Origin: Bacillus sp. SJS
Lineage (GTDB): Bacteria > Bacillota > Bacilli > Bacillales > Bacillaceae
Assembly: GCF_000732485.2 (NCBI RefSeq)
Contig: NZ_JAQV02000015.1
Span: 310,001 to 374,000 of the forward strand
Reading direction: 5' to 3'
DNA: 64,000 nucleotides
Shown: one piece after another, positions 54,019 through 62,094 of the stretch
Layout of the letters: every line of letters starts with the position of its first letter
Position numbering within the stretch: position 1 is the first letter of the stretch
Program-made: the position numbers and the translations under genes
The notes under the pieces: generated by a model
What the model was told of the DNA's origin: nothing
The model's database searches: none
Seen by the model: the letters and a program-made list of their open reading frames with translations, nothing else

Positions 54019-54535
54019 GCCGGTCCGTCAATCGAATATAGCCATTCCTCTTTTTTCTGTCCATTCGCCCACACTATTCGGCCGTTCCAGCTTGCAATTT
54101 AGCCGTTCCCCCCGCTTATTTAGCCGTTCCGGCAACCCAATTTAGCCATTCCTCTTTTTTCTGTCCATTCGCCCACACTATTTGGCCGTTCCAGCTTGCA
54201 ATTTAGCCGTTCCCCCCGCTTATTTAGCCAATCGGCAACCCAATTTAGCCATCCCTCTTTTTTCTGTCCATTCGCCCACACTATTTGGCCGTTCCAGCTT
54301 GCAATTTAGCCGTTCCCCCCGCTTATTTAGCCGATCGGCAACCGAATTTAGCCGTTCCTCTTTTTCTGTCCATTTGCCCACACTATTTAGCCGTTCCATT
54401 CTTCAATTTAGCCGTTCCCCCCGCTTATTTAGCCAATCGGCAACCGAATTTAGCCGTTCCTTTTTTTCTGTCCATTTGCCCACACTATTTAGCCGTTCCA
54501 TTCTTCAATTTAGCCGTTCCCCCCCACGTAGTTGC
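54019..54535. repeat. AGCCG 21-bp periodic array, second type, 102-104-bp superunits
   Basis: A different repeat sequence (TTTAGCCGTTCC, CCCGCTTATTTAGCC, CTGTCCATT(C/T)GCCCACAC) directly follows the first. GCCG cores in the clearest cycle lie at 54309, 54330, 54351, 54390, 54411, 54432, 54453 and 54492. Spacing is 21,21,39,21,21,21,39, and superunit starts at 54081, 54185, 54288, 54390 and 54492 are 102-104 bp apart. About five units. Confidence 0.88.
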
Positions 54536-54593
54536 CCAGTCGTAAATTGCCCTTGTCAGTTGTTCCCTTAGCTGCTCACAGCGTTCACCCATT

Positions 54594-54630
54594 TAAAAAA
54601 GCGATACCCCATAAGAGGGTACCGCTTCAG
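54594..54630 (-). terminator. Terminator of the NhaC-family gene
   Basis: AAGCGGTACCC / GGGGTATCGCTT hairpin followed by T6 on the minus strand. Confidence 0.82.
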
Positions 54631-54633
54631 ATA

Positions 54634-55980
54634 TTAATTGGTATAGTTTTCGCTCAGTTCTGCCCCTTCTGCTTTACGGGTTCCAGCTTTCTGTTTAAAT
54701 CTAGGCAAGCCGAATGCTATGGCTAAAATACCGCATAGAAGGGTTAGCATCGGATAGAATGTGTACGGGAGAATGCTTAATGGAGATGCTTTTACAAGCT
54801 GAGCTCCGGCAAGCATTTGCGCTCCATATGGAATCAGTCCTTGTACACTGCATGAGAAAATATCCAGGATGCTGGCTGATTTTCGTTTGTCAATGCCGTA
54901 CTGATCGGCAATATTTTTCGCAAGCGGTCCTGCTGTAATAATAGAGATTGTGTTGTTCGCAGTTGAAAAGTTTGTTGCACTGACAAGTCCTGCAATTCCA
55001 AACTCTGCGCCTTTTTTTGTACGGATGTTTTTTGTCATAGCGTTCAGGAGGAAGGCTATTCCTCCATTATGCTTGATAATTTCTACCATACCGCCAATAA
55101 GAACGGACAGGATGATAAGCTCGGACATTCCAGAGATGCCTTTCATCATCGTTTGAGAGAATGTCAGGATATTGAAGCTTCCGTCTGCCAGCCCAATAAT
55201 CCCGGTTAAGACAATTCCGCCTCCAAGCACGGCGACTACATTCAAGCCGGCGAGCGCTGCAACGAGTACTCCAATGTAAGGGAGCAATTTAACAAAACTG
55301 AATTCCTTCGGATTGACGGCTGAGTCCATTCCAAGTGAGATGGTAAACAGCACGATAACCGTAACAATCGCTGCAGGCAGGACGATGAAAAAGTTCGTTT
55401 TAAATTTGTCCAGCATTTCAGTCTTCTGTGTGCGGACAGCGGCGATTGTTGTATCGGAAATAAAGGATAAATTATCTCCAAACATAGCTCCTCCAATAAC
55501 AGAAGCAACAGCCAGGGCAACCGGTATTTCGGTTTCACCGCTGATTCCCGCTGCAATTGGTCCAAGTGCCGCAATTGTTCCCATTGATGTACCCATTGAA
55601 ATCGATACAAATGCTGCAATAATGAAAAGTCCTACTACTAAAAAGCTTTGAGGAAAATAGGTTAAAAACACGTTAACCGTTGATTCAACCGCTCCCATTC
55701 CTTTGGCAGCTTCAGAAAAAGCCCCCGCCAGAATGTAGATAAACACCATAATCATAATATCCGTTTGCCCTGCACCTTTAGCAAATCGTTCAACCTTCGA
55801 GGTCAGGTTTTCTTTTCTATTCATGAACAGTGCCACAGTTACTGCTACTAAAACGGCTACAACCATTGGAAGCTTGTAGAAATCTCCAGTTATGACACCC
55901 GCTAAAATAAACAATGCTACGAAAACCAGCAATGGCAGCAGCGCCAGCGGATTTCCTTTCGCTCCATCTTTCAAATCCAT
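54634..55980 (-). CDS. NhaC-family transporter under S-box control, probable methionine transporter (MetT-like), 448 aa
   Basis: It has eleven or twelve membrane helices. The NhaC-type family block VSISMGTSMGTIAALGPIA and the SFISDTTIAAVRTQ loop are present. Annotation by homology alone would be Na+/H+ antiporter. A complete SAM riboswitch sits in its leader, so its expression responds to methionine supply. NhaC-like genes with S-boxes in Firmicutes have been proposed to carry methionine (MetT). I therefore favour methionine or a methionine precursor as substrate, with Na+ coupling. The start was set at ATG 55980 after GAGGTGGAG. Confidence 0.82.
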   Translation of the reverse strand: MDLKDGAKGNPLALLPLLVFVALFILAGVITGDFYKLPMVVAVLVAVTVALFMNRKENLTSKVERFAKGAGQTDIMIMVFIYILAGAFSEAAKGMGAVESTVNVFLTYFPQSFLVVGLFIIAAFVSISMGTSMGTIAALGPIAAGISGETEIPVALAVASVIGGAMFGDNLSFISDTTIAAVRTQKTEMLDKFKTNFFIVLPAAIVTVIVLFTISLGMDSAVNPKEFSFVKLLPYIGVLVAALAGLNVVAVLGGGIVLTGIIGLADGSFNILTFSQTMMKGISGMSELIILSVLIGGMVEIIKHNGGIAFLLNAMTKNIRTKKGAEFGIAGLVSATNFSTANNTISIITAGPLAKNIADQYGIDKRKSASILDIFSCSVQGLIPYGAQMLAGAQLVKASPLSILPYTFYPMLTLLCGILAIAFGLPRFKQKAGTRKAEGAELSENYTN

Positions 55981-56050
55981 TTTCTCCACCTCACTGCTAT
56001 TCGATTTTTCCAGCATGAGCAATCTTATAATGCCAGAAGATTCACCTTAT

Positions 56051-56088
56051 AAAAAAGACCCCTTCTTATCCTTTTAAGAAGAGGCCTT
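56051..56088 (-). terminator. S-box expression-platform terminator
   Basis: On the minus strand CCTCTTCTTA-AAAGGA-TAAGAAGGGG plus TTTTTT. Its 5' arm (CTCTTCTT) is complementary to AAGAAGAG at the 3' side of the riboswitch P1, giving the alternative antiterminator when SAM is absent. Confidence 0.88.
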
Positions 56089-56110
56089 AATACACAATAA
56101 TCAGGACACT

Positions 56111-56220
56111 CTTCTTATCTTCCAAGCTCTGGAGCTTGCTGGATTTGGCACAGCACTCTTTAAAAAAGTCCGCTGCCGAGGCATCGCAGGGCCAGTCCCT
56201 CCGCCTCTCATAATAAGAAG
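56111..56220 (-). ncRNA. SAM-I (S-box) riboswitch
   Basis: Minus-strand features in order are: P1 5' arm CTTCTTAT, GAGAGGCGGAGGGACTGGCCC, the TGCCTCGGCAGCGG internal part, AGTGCTGTGCCAAATCCAGCAAG, the P4 hairpin CTCCAGAG, and the P1 3' arm ATAAGAAG. These are the standard conserved S-box elements. SAM binding should stabilise P1 and permit the downstream terminator. Confidence 0.95.
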
Positions 56221-56430
56221 TTGAATTTATTTAAGGGTTTTTCAAAAACAATCTTTTACTACCTTAAGGGCTGTCAGAGAAAATGTCAAACAAAAAAATG
56301 CATGAATTTTACTTTTCCAATAAAATAATAACCTTTTCAGATAGATAGAAAACCTTTTCATTTCCTATATGCCAGGGCCGTGTATCGCATGCACAAAAAT
56401 ATTATCGCACTCAAACATTTACAATTATTG

Positions 56431-57099
56431 CTATCGATTCGTAAATGGATTTTTCCATTCCATTAATGCTCCGCAATTGAAGGATTCCTCATCCTCTATA
56501 TAATTGCGGATCACCTTCACTGGCGTCCTGCCGCAGCGGAGCAAAAATGTGAGGACAGGATCCTTCAATTCTCCTTTAACTATCGCATCAACATATTGTT
56601 CAGGGGTCATTTTCCCGGCATGTTTTTGATACCCTGGCATTCTCCCTCCGCCAAGGAGCCTGTCCAGCCCTTTATAAATAACCACGTCATACATAGAGGA
56701 CATAAGCCACTTCCCGAGTCCCGCTTTCCGATACATAGGACGGACACCTATATCTACCACATATAAGGTGTTTCCATTAGGCTGATGGCTGCGTATGTAT
56801 CCATCATCTGTGATTTCTTTCCACGTATGATCCGGATAAGCCGGGTCAAAATTGATTACTAGACCGGTGATGGAACCGGCAAGCTCTCCATTTACTTCTA
56901 TGCAAAGCGCTCCTTCTGCAAAGAAATTCACATGGCTGCTCAGCTGCTCCTTATTCCACAAAAGCTCAGAAGAAAAAGGCGGAGGAAAGCTCTCTTGCTG
57001 AATGCGAATCAGCCCCTCAAAATCCGGTTCCATATAATTCCGAATAACTGCAGGCGTTGGTCCATTCTCATCGAAAACGTAAAAGTCCTTCCTGTACAT
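56431..57099 (-). CDS. GNAT N-acyltransferase related to the YhcX N-terminal domain, 222 aa
   Basis: This is a single GNAT domain. The acetyl-CoA loop is VRPMYRKAGLGKWLM (about 116-130). Many positions parallel the N-terminal half of the GNAT-nitrilase fusion at 19418-20962: LVNFD/VINFDPAYPDHTW, ITDDGYIRSHQPNG, GGGRMPGYQKHAGKMTPEQYV, KDPVLTFLL and ALMEWKN. It lacks the nitrilase part. It may modify the same kind of substrate. ATG 57099 was taken as the start after GGGGG. Confidence 0.85.
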   Translation of the reverse strand: MYRKDFYVFDENGPTPAVIRNYMEPDFEGLIRIQQESFPPPFSSELLWNKEQLSSHVNFFAEGALCIEVNGELAGSITGLVINFDPAYPDHTWKEITDDGYIRSHQPNGNTLYVVDIGVRPMYRKAGLGKWLMSSMYDVVIYKGLDRLLGGGRMPGYQKHAGKMTPEQYVDAIVKGELKDPVLTFLLRCGRTPVKVIRNYIEDEESFNCGALMEWKNPFTNR

Positions 57100-57166
57100 T
57101 GGTTTCCCCCGTCTCAATACTTTAGATAGTAACTAATACCGCTTTTTGAGATTTAGAAACCTTTTT

Positions 57167-57198
57167 AAAAAAGCAGACCACTAAAGATGGTCTGCTTT
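57167..57198 (-). terminator. Terminator of the DUF3889-like gene
   Basis: AAGCAGACCA-CTAAAGA-TGGTCTGCTT stem; T-run on the minus strand. Confidence 0.85.
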
Positions 57199-57203
57199 CC
57201 GCT

Positions 57204-57533
57204 TCAACTTTCGGATTCTTTAAAATGAATGGATTTTACTTTCTGGGTCTTTTCATTAAATTCAACTGTTACAAATAATCCGAATTCCCTGCTGCCCTGG
57301 CGAACCCAAAGCTTAAATTTTTCTGCTGCCAATTCAGCATCCACTTTTTCACGGCCAATATGCTTATAATCAAGCAGCTTGGCATCCGGATACTTACGCT
57401 TAACCTCTTGTATAGCTATTCTAGACCACTTAGCATATGCGGGCTCCTGCTGGTGTGCTGAGTAAACAAGCCTAGGCTCAGCTATCCCTGCAAGTATACC
57501 TGCTATAAGAAAACAGGAAATCCATTTTTTCAT
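57204..57533 (-). CDS. Secreted DUF3889-like small protein (YqzG-type), 109 aa
   Basis: A signal peptide (about residues 1-26, KKWISCFLIAGILAG.. VYSAHQ) is followed by a ~80-residue domain with EPAYAKWSRIAIQEVKRKYPDAKLLDYKHIG and EFGLFVTVEFN, the pattern of DUF3889 proteins of unknown function. The ATG at 57533 begins the signal peptide, although the AGGG motif is rather far upstream (14 bases). An in-frame TTG 13 codons earlier is the alternative start. Confidence 0.72.
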   Translation of the reverse strand: MKKWISCFLIAGILAGIAEPRLVYSAHQQEPAYAKWSRIAIQEVKRKYPDAKLLDYKHIGREKVDAELAAEKFKLWVRQGSREFGLFVTVEFNEKTQKVKSIHFKESES

Positions 57534-57577
57534 ATTACGTAACACATCCCTTTTTCTTTTAGGTTGGCGCAAACCGC

Positions 57578-57611
57578 AAAAAAAAGACGTGCATTAAGCA
57601 CGCCTTTTTTA
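57578..57611 (-). terminator. Terminator of the amino-acid permease gene
   Basis: AAGGCGTGC-TTAAT-GCACGTCTT hairpin and T-run on the minus strand. Confidence 0.85.
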
Positions 57612-57616
57612 TCCAA

Positions 57617-59008
57617 TTACGATTTGTTTAACAAACTGTGTTTTCTTCCGTATAAGAAGTAAACAATTAAACCGGCAGCCAGCCAAATAAGGAAGGCAAT
57701 CCAAGTTTGCTTTTGAAGCTGAAGCATTAAATAGGCGCAGGAGAGAAAGGCTAATATTGGAACAACTGGGACAAATGGAGTTTTAAACCCAGCCTTCATC
57801 CCTTCTCCTGATCTCCTTAAAACCAAAATCCCTATGGAAACCGACATGAAAGCAAACAATGTACCGATACTTGTTAAATTTGCCAATTCATCGAGCGGGA
57901 TAAATCCTGCAAATAGAGAAACGAGCAAACATCCAAGGTACGTTGTTTTAACCGGAGTCTGCGTCTTTTGGTTAACTTTTGACAGACCTTTCGGCAGCAG
58001 ACCATCACGGCTGATTGCATAAAACAGACGGGACAGACCGTACATCATAACAAGCAAAACTGTTGTCATTCCGGCAATGGCACCGATTGAAATCAGTCCA
58101 GCAACCCAATCCTGGTTGATATAATTCAGTGCAAAAGCAACAGGATTTTTCACATTAAGTTCAGTGTAAGGAACGACTCCCGTTAAGATTGCAGAGACGG
58201 CAATGTAAAGAACTGTACAGATTGCCAAGGAAGCGATAATTCCGATTGGCATATTTTTCTGAGGATTCTTTACCTCCTCCGCAGCAGAGGATACAGCATC
58301 GAATCCGATATATGCAAAGAATACTGTCGCAGCACCGGTAGCAACCCCCGCAAAGCCGAATGGCATAAACGGCGTCCAATTATCAGGCTTCACATACCAC
58401 ACAGCAACCGCGATAAATAGAAGAACAACCACAATTTTAATAATAACCATAATAGCATTAAGCCTGGCTGATTCCCTTACACCTTTCGTTAAAAGAAAAG
58501 TGATCAGAAACGCAATAATGACAGCCGGAAGATCAAAATAGGTGCCATTTTCAGGTGAATAGGCGCTGGTTAATGCAGTAGGCAAATGAATCCCGAAGCC
58601 CCCCAGCAATCCTTGAAAATATCCCGACCATCCGCTTGCGACGGAAGCAGATGCAAGCCCGTATTCCAAGAGTAAATCCCATCCCAAAATCCATGCCATC
58701 AGCTCGCCGAACGTTGCATAGCTATATGTATACGCACTGCCTGAGACCGGAACGGTTGAAGCAAATTCTGCATAGCATAATGCCGCAAAAGCGCAGGCAA
58801 TTCCCGCTAAAATAAATGATAAAACAAGTGCCGGACCAGCATGTTCTGCTGCCGCAACGCCTGTAAGGACAAATATCCCCGTACCGATAATAGCCCCTAT
58901 TCCGAGCATCGTCAGGTCAAATGCACCTAGCGTTTTGTTAAGCGAAATCCCTTTACTTCCTGAATCCCTAATGATTTTATCAATCGACTTTTTCCTAAAC
59001 AGACTCAT
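57617..59008 (-). CDS. APC-superfamily amino-acid permease (YfnA/CAT-like), 463 aa
   Basis: It has twelve predicted membrane helices. The unwound helix 1 motif GIGAIIGTGIFVLTG (residues 36-50) and helix 6 FFAYIGFDAVSSAAEEVKNPQKNMPIGI are typical of cationic amino-acid transporter-like APC permeases. It probably imports a branched-chain or cationic amino acid; specificity is unresolved. GCAGGTGAG precedes the ATG. It is monocistronic, with no obvious T-box or riboswitch in the 160-bp leader region. Confidence 0.92.
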   Translation of the reverse strand: MSLFRKKSIDKIIRDSGSKGISLNKTLGAFDLTMLGIGAIIGTGIFVLTGVAAAEHAGPALVLSFILAGIACAFAALCYAEFASTVPVSGSAYTYSYATFGELMAWILGWDLLLEYGLASASVASGWSGYFQGLLGGFGIHLPTALTSAYSPENGTYFDLPAVIIAFLITFLLTKGVRESARLNAIMVIIKIVVVLLFIAVAVWYVKPDNWTPFMPFGFAGVATGAATVFFAYIGFDAVSSAAEEVKNPQKNMPIGIIASLAICTVLYIAVSAILTGVVPYTELNVKNPVAFALNYINQDWVAGLISIGAIAGMTTVLLVMMYGLSRLFYAISRDGLLPKGLSKVNQKTQTPVKTTYLGCLLVSLFAGFIPLDELANLTSIGTLFAFMSVSIGILVLRRSGEGMKAGFKTPFVPVVPILAFLSCAYLMLQLQKQTWIAFLIWLAAGLIVYFLYGRKHSLLNKS

Positions 59009-59146
59009 CGTCTCACCTGCTATTCTTTTTAAATATTCAGAAATATTTAAATAATATTTGAGATAGTCTTAATTTAATCGAACCCTGTCGAAAAATCAAC
59101 CGTTTTTTGAAAATTTAATTTATTAAAATAGAAAAACCTTTATATG

Positions 59147-59170
59147 GAAAAAGCCGGCAATAGCCGGCTC
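59147..59170 (-). terminator. Terminator of the yuiD-like gene
   Basis: AGCCGGC-TATT-GCCGGCT stem with T-run on the minus strand. Confidence 0.85.
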
Positions 59171-59174
59171 TTCA

Positions 59175-59648
59175 CTATTCCGATTCAGTTCTAGCGCTAA
59201 TAAGCCCTATAATAACCCCAAGCATCGCTCCATAAAAGACCTCTTCAGGCTGATGACCCAAAAGTTCTTTTAATTCTTCTTTTTGCTTTACATGGCCCAG
59301 CCCGGGAAAATGCCCCGAGAGAACCTCGATATCTGCATCAATATCATTGACAAGTGCAGCAATCTCTCCCGTATGCCTTCTAATTCCTTGCGCATCATAC
59401 ATCACAATAATCCCAAAAACAACAGCCAGTGCGGTTTCAATGGAAGAACTCCCATTTTTAGCCGCAACATATGTAGCAAGAGATGATACCCCTGCCGAGT
59501 GGGAACTCGGCATTCCTCCCGTTGTAAAAATTGGCCGCCAATCCCATTTTCCAGTCAGCTTTTTATGGCCAAATATTTTCAAACCCTGTGCAATCCCTAT
59601 TCCTGCTAATGCTGTCAAAATTCCTCGATTCTTAATCAATTCCTTCAC
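59175..59648 (-). CDS. yuiD: YuiD-like DUF212 membrane phosphatase-related protein, 157 aa
   Basis: Three or four membrane helices are present. The block TTGGMPSSHSAGVSSLATYVAA (about 42-63) contains the SxxHS of the acid-phosphatase/vanadium-haloperoxidase (PAP2-like) fold, and YDAQGIRRHTGEIAALVNDID completes the DUF212 family signature. It is possibly a lipid or polyprenyl phosphatase-like membrane protein; activity is unproven. The listed GTG start has weak upstream pairing, and TTG at 59639 with GAGGTG before it is a good alternative. Confidence 0.85.
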   Translation of the reverse strand: MKELIKNRGILTALAGIGIAQGLKIFGHKKLTGKWDWRPIFTTGGMPSSHSAGVSSLATYVAAKNGSSSIETALAVVFGIIVMYDAQGIRRHTGEIAALVNDIDADIEVLSGHFPGLGHVKQKEELKELLGHQPEEVFYGAMLGVIIGLISARTESE

Positions 59649-59940
59649 CTCGCATAAGATTAGTTTTAGACTGTTCGATGACGACTATGCACTTCCATCA
59701 TTTGCTTATACCCGAAATTCGGCATGAGTAAAATTTGTTTTGCAGGTTAGTTGAGGAATGATCGGTTTTTTATGAGTGCTGAGGATAATTGGAGGCTGGT
59801 GGGAACGTGGGGGATGCGGCTCTTATTTGAAGGGGTTCGGCTGGAAACCCGATTGCTTCGATTCGTATTCGATGCGGTTCGGATGGTATAGAAAGTGCAG
59901 CGGCTGCTGGTAAAACCCTCCTCCCTTAAAATATTCCATA
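59649..59940. other. Intergenic region between yuiD-like and azoreductase genes
   Basis: About 290 bp. It has TCGGCTGG and GCGGCT stretches at 59815-59845 reminiscent of the AGCCG arrays read on the opposite strand (two cores 21 bp apart), but no clear array. No gene is seen. Confidence 0.3.
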
Positions 59941-59976
59941 AAAAAACCGCCCGCTTTTGCCAGCGGACGGTTTTTA
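59941..59976 (-). terminator. azoR terminator
   Basis: AAAACCGTCCGCT..AGCGGGCGGTTTT hairpin with T-run on the minus strand. Confidence 0.87.
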
Positions 59977-59982
59977 AAATAA

Positions 59983-60609
59983 TTAGAAGCTTAGAGCTGC
60001 TTCTTTTGCTTTTTCTACAGATTTTCCGAAGATTTCATCTGCTGCTGCAGGATCTGCAGCCATTCCTTCAGCAAGAACCACTGTCACATCATTGATGCCA
60101 AGGAAGCTCATTACTGCACGGAAGTAGCTTTCAGTGTGTTCCATAGGCTGCGCCGGACCTTCAGAATAAACGCCGCCGCGTGCTTCAATTAGAGTTACTT
60201 TTTTGTCGCCGGAAAGGCCTACTGGACCATTTTCTGTGTATTTAAACGTTTTGCCTGCTACTGCGATTGCGTCGATGTATGCTTTCATCAATGGAGGGAA
60301 GCCAAAGTTCCACATTGGAGCAGAGAATACCACTTTGTCTGCTTCAAGGAATTGATCTACCAGCTGAGAAAGGCGGGTAATTTTAGCTTGCTCGGCATCT
60401 GTTAGCTCCTGTCCTGCAGCAAGTTTGCCCCAGCCGCCAAGAACCTCAGCGTCGATCATTGGAAGATCTGTATTGTAAAGATCAAGTGTTTCCACTTTAT
60501 CTCCTGTGTTTTCTGTTTGATAAGCATCTAAGAACGTGTTAGCTACACGTGCTGAGAATGACATTTCGTCACCTTTTGGATTTGCTTTTACGTAAAGAAT
60601 GTTTGCCAT
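59983..60609 (-). CDS. azoR: FMN-dependent NADH-azoreductase, 208 aa
   Basis: This AzoR/AcpD-type flavodoxin-fold quinone/azo reductase has the N-terminal FMN phosphate loop KANPKGDEMSFSARVANTFL, the APMWNFGFPPLMKAYIDAIAVAGKTFKYTENGPVGL region and EARGGVYSEGPAQPMEHTESYFRAVMSFLGI. It reduces quinones and azo dyes using NADH and protects against thiol-reactive electrophiles. In B. subtilis, relatives respond to MhqR/YodB; no such regulator gene is in the window. The ribosome binding site AAGGAGAG precedes the ATG. Confidence 0.94.
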   Translation of the reverse strand: MANILYVKANPKGDEMSFSARVANTFLDAYQTENTGDKVETLDLYNTDLPMIDAEVLGGWGKLAAGQELTDAEQAKITRLSQLVDQFLEADKVVFSAPMWNFGFPPLMKAYIDAIAVAGKTFKYTENGPVGLSGDKKVTLIEARGGVYSEGPAQPMEHTESYFRAVMSFLGINDVTVVLAEGMAADPAAADEIFGKSVEKAKEAALSF

Positions 60610-60733
60610 AATTTATCTCTCCTTCAAATATTTTCATTTTATATATTTTTTATTAAAGTATCTCGACTTCGAGGTTTATTTTATCTTACTCTCATTCCGC
60701 TGTCAACCAGATTGATTTGCAGCACACTTGCCG

Positions 60734-60760
60734 GTTTTAAAATTTAATGATTAAGGGTAA
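60734..60760 (+). promoter_or_regulatory. Possible sigma-B promoter of the stress flavin protein
   Basis: GTTTTA, 15 bp, GGGTAA (60734-60739 and 60755-60760) resembles the sigma-B pattern GTTTAA-N12-15-GGGTAT, 40 bp before the start codon. It fits the general-stress character of the gene. Confidence 0.5.
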
Positions 60761-60799
60761 CGCTAAAGTAAGCTATTGAATGGAAGGGATGAATGAATC

Positions 60800-61222
60800 A
60801 TGGATCAAAAAGAGCTTAGAGAACAGATCGTAAAAATAATTGACCAAAACAAAATCGGGACACTTGCTACAGTAAAGGATGGCAAGCCGCATTCCCGTTA
60901 CATGACGTTCTTCAATGAGAATTTAACGCTTTATACTCCTACTGATATTGAAACTCATAAGGTTGAGGAAATTGATGAAAATCCGAATGTTCATATTCTG
61001 CTTGGCTATGACGGGGAGGGTTTCGGCGATACGTACGTAGAAATTGAAGGCAAGGCTTCAATTGAGAAATCAGAGGAGCTTAAACAGCGTTTATGGGATG
61101 ACAACATGAAGATGTGGTTTGACGGCCCTCATGATGATAACTACATTATTTTGAAAATTACTCCGGATCAAATCAGGCTGATGAATAAAAAAGGCGAGCC
61201 GCCGCATACACTGGAAGTATAA
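60800..61222 (+). CDS. General stress protein 26-type pyridoxamine-phosphate-oxidase-like protein, 140 aa
   Basis: A split-barrel flavin-binding fold is present, with GTLATVKDGKPHSRYMTFFNENLTLYTPT near the N-terminus, then VHILLGYDGEGFGDTYVEIEGKASIE and the C-terminal ILKITPDQIRLMNKKGEPP. It resembles B. subtilis YdaG and other sigma-B-controlled GSP26 proteins. The enzyme activity is unknown. GGAAGGGATG precedes the ATG at 60800. It is a single gene. Confidence 0.88.
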   Translation: MDQKELREQIVKIIDQNKIGTLATVKDGKPHSRYMTFFNENLTLYTPTDIETHKVEEIDENPNVHILLGYDGEGFGDTYVEIEGKASIEKSEELKQRLWDDNMKMWFDGPHDDNYIILKITPDQIRLMNKKGEPPHTLEV

Positions 61223-61230
61223 TGAACCTA

Positions 61231-61272
61231 AAATGGGCGGACAATCCAAGATGATTGTCCGCCCATTTTTTA
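61231..61272. terminator. Strong terminator after the stress flavin protein
   Basis: AAATGGGCGGACAATC / GATTGTCCGCCCATTT perfect 16-bp stem and T-tract. Confidence 0.92.
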
Positions 61273-61301
61273 TGGAGAGAATGAGTGCAGATGTTATTAA
61301 G

Positions 61302-61332
61302 AAAAAAAGCTTGAGGCTCCACCTCAAGCTTC
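61302..61332 (-). terminator. Terminator of the amino-acid ABC transporter operon
   Basis: AAGCTTGAGG-TGGAG-CCTCAAGCTT stem followed by T7 on the minus strand. Confidence 0.88.
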
Positions 61333-61341
61333 TTCCTACCA

Positions 61342-62082
61342 TTATTTAAACGTTGTCGACATCAAAAATTCCTTCGAGCGCTCTTCCTTCGGGTTGTCAA
61401 AGAACTGATCCGGCGTTCCTTTCTCCACAATCCGTCCTTCGTGCATATAGACGATGGAATCGGCTACCTCACGTGCAAATCCCATTTCATGAGTGACGAC
61501 AATCATTGTTTTCCCTTCTTCAGCGAGCTGTTTCATCGTTTCGAGCACTTCGCCTACAAGCTCAGGATCAAGCGCTGAAGTCGGTTCATCAAACAGCATG
61601 ATGTCCGGTTCCATTGCAAGCGCACGTGCTATGGCTACCCGCTGCTTTTGTCCTCCGGAAAGCTTGCTTGGATAAACGTCCGCTTTGTCCTCAAGCCCTA
61701 CTTTTTTCAAAAGGTCTTTGCCTAGTTGAACGGCCTGCTCTTTTTTCATTTTTTTCACCATAAGCGGCGCTTCTATAACGTTACCAAGCACTGTTTTATG
61801 AGGAAAGAGGTGAAAATGCTGGAACACCATTCCGACTTTTTGGCGGACCTCATTAATATCATGTGATTCTTTCGTTACTTCTTCGCCTTCAATGACGATC
61901 TTGCCGTTATCTCGCTTCTCTAAAAAATTGAGGCAGCGCAGCAAGGTGCTTTTCCCTGATCCACTGGCGCCGATCAGGCAAACCACTTCACTTTCATAGA
62001 CCGTCATATCAATATCCTTTAATACATGAAGCTCTCCGAACGATTTGTTCAGTTTTTCTGCTTTTATCATTTCCCTATCCAT
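61342..62082 (-). CDS. Polar amino-acid ABC transporter ATP-binding protein, 246 aa
   Basis: Walker [10 protein letters not shown] (about 38-46), Q-loop [17 protein letters not shown], signature [15 protein letters not shown], Walker [14 protein letters not shown] and the H-loop VVTHEMGFA form a complete GlnQ/ArtP-type ATPase. It powers the permease encoded just upstream. AAGGAGG precedes the ATG, 12 bp after the permease stop. It is the third gene of the operon. Confidence 0.94.
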   Translation of the reverse strand: MDREMIKAEKLNKSFGELHVLKDIDMTVYESEVVCLIGASGSGKSTLLRCLNFLEKRDNGKIVIEGEEVTKESHDINEVRQKVGMVFQHFHLFPHKTVLGNVIEAPLMVKKMKKEQAVQLGKDLLKKVGLEDKADVYPSKLSGGQKQRVAIARALAMEPDIMLFDEPTSALDPELVGEVLETMKQLAEEGKTMIVVTHEMGFAREVADSIVYMHEGRIVEKGTPDQFFDNPKEERSKEFLMSTTFK

Positions 62083-62094
62083 GATGGCCTCCTT

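Noticed and set aside
53463-54571. Open frames encoding FQP/YQP and LAVP heptad-like repeats
   Set aside because: They arise because the 21-bp and 102-bp periods are multiples of three. Starts lack ribosome binding sites, several frames are open at once, and part of the array is closed by stops on each strand.
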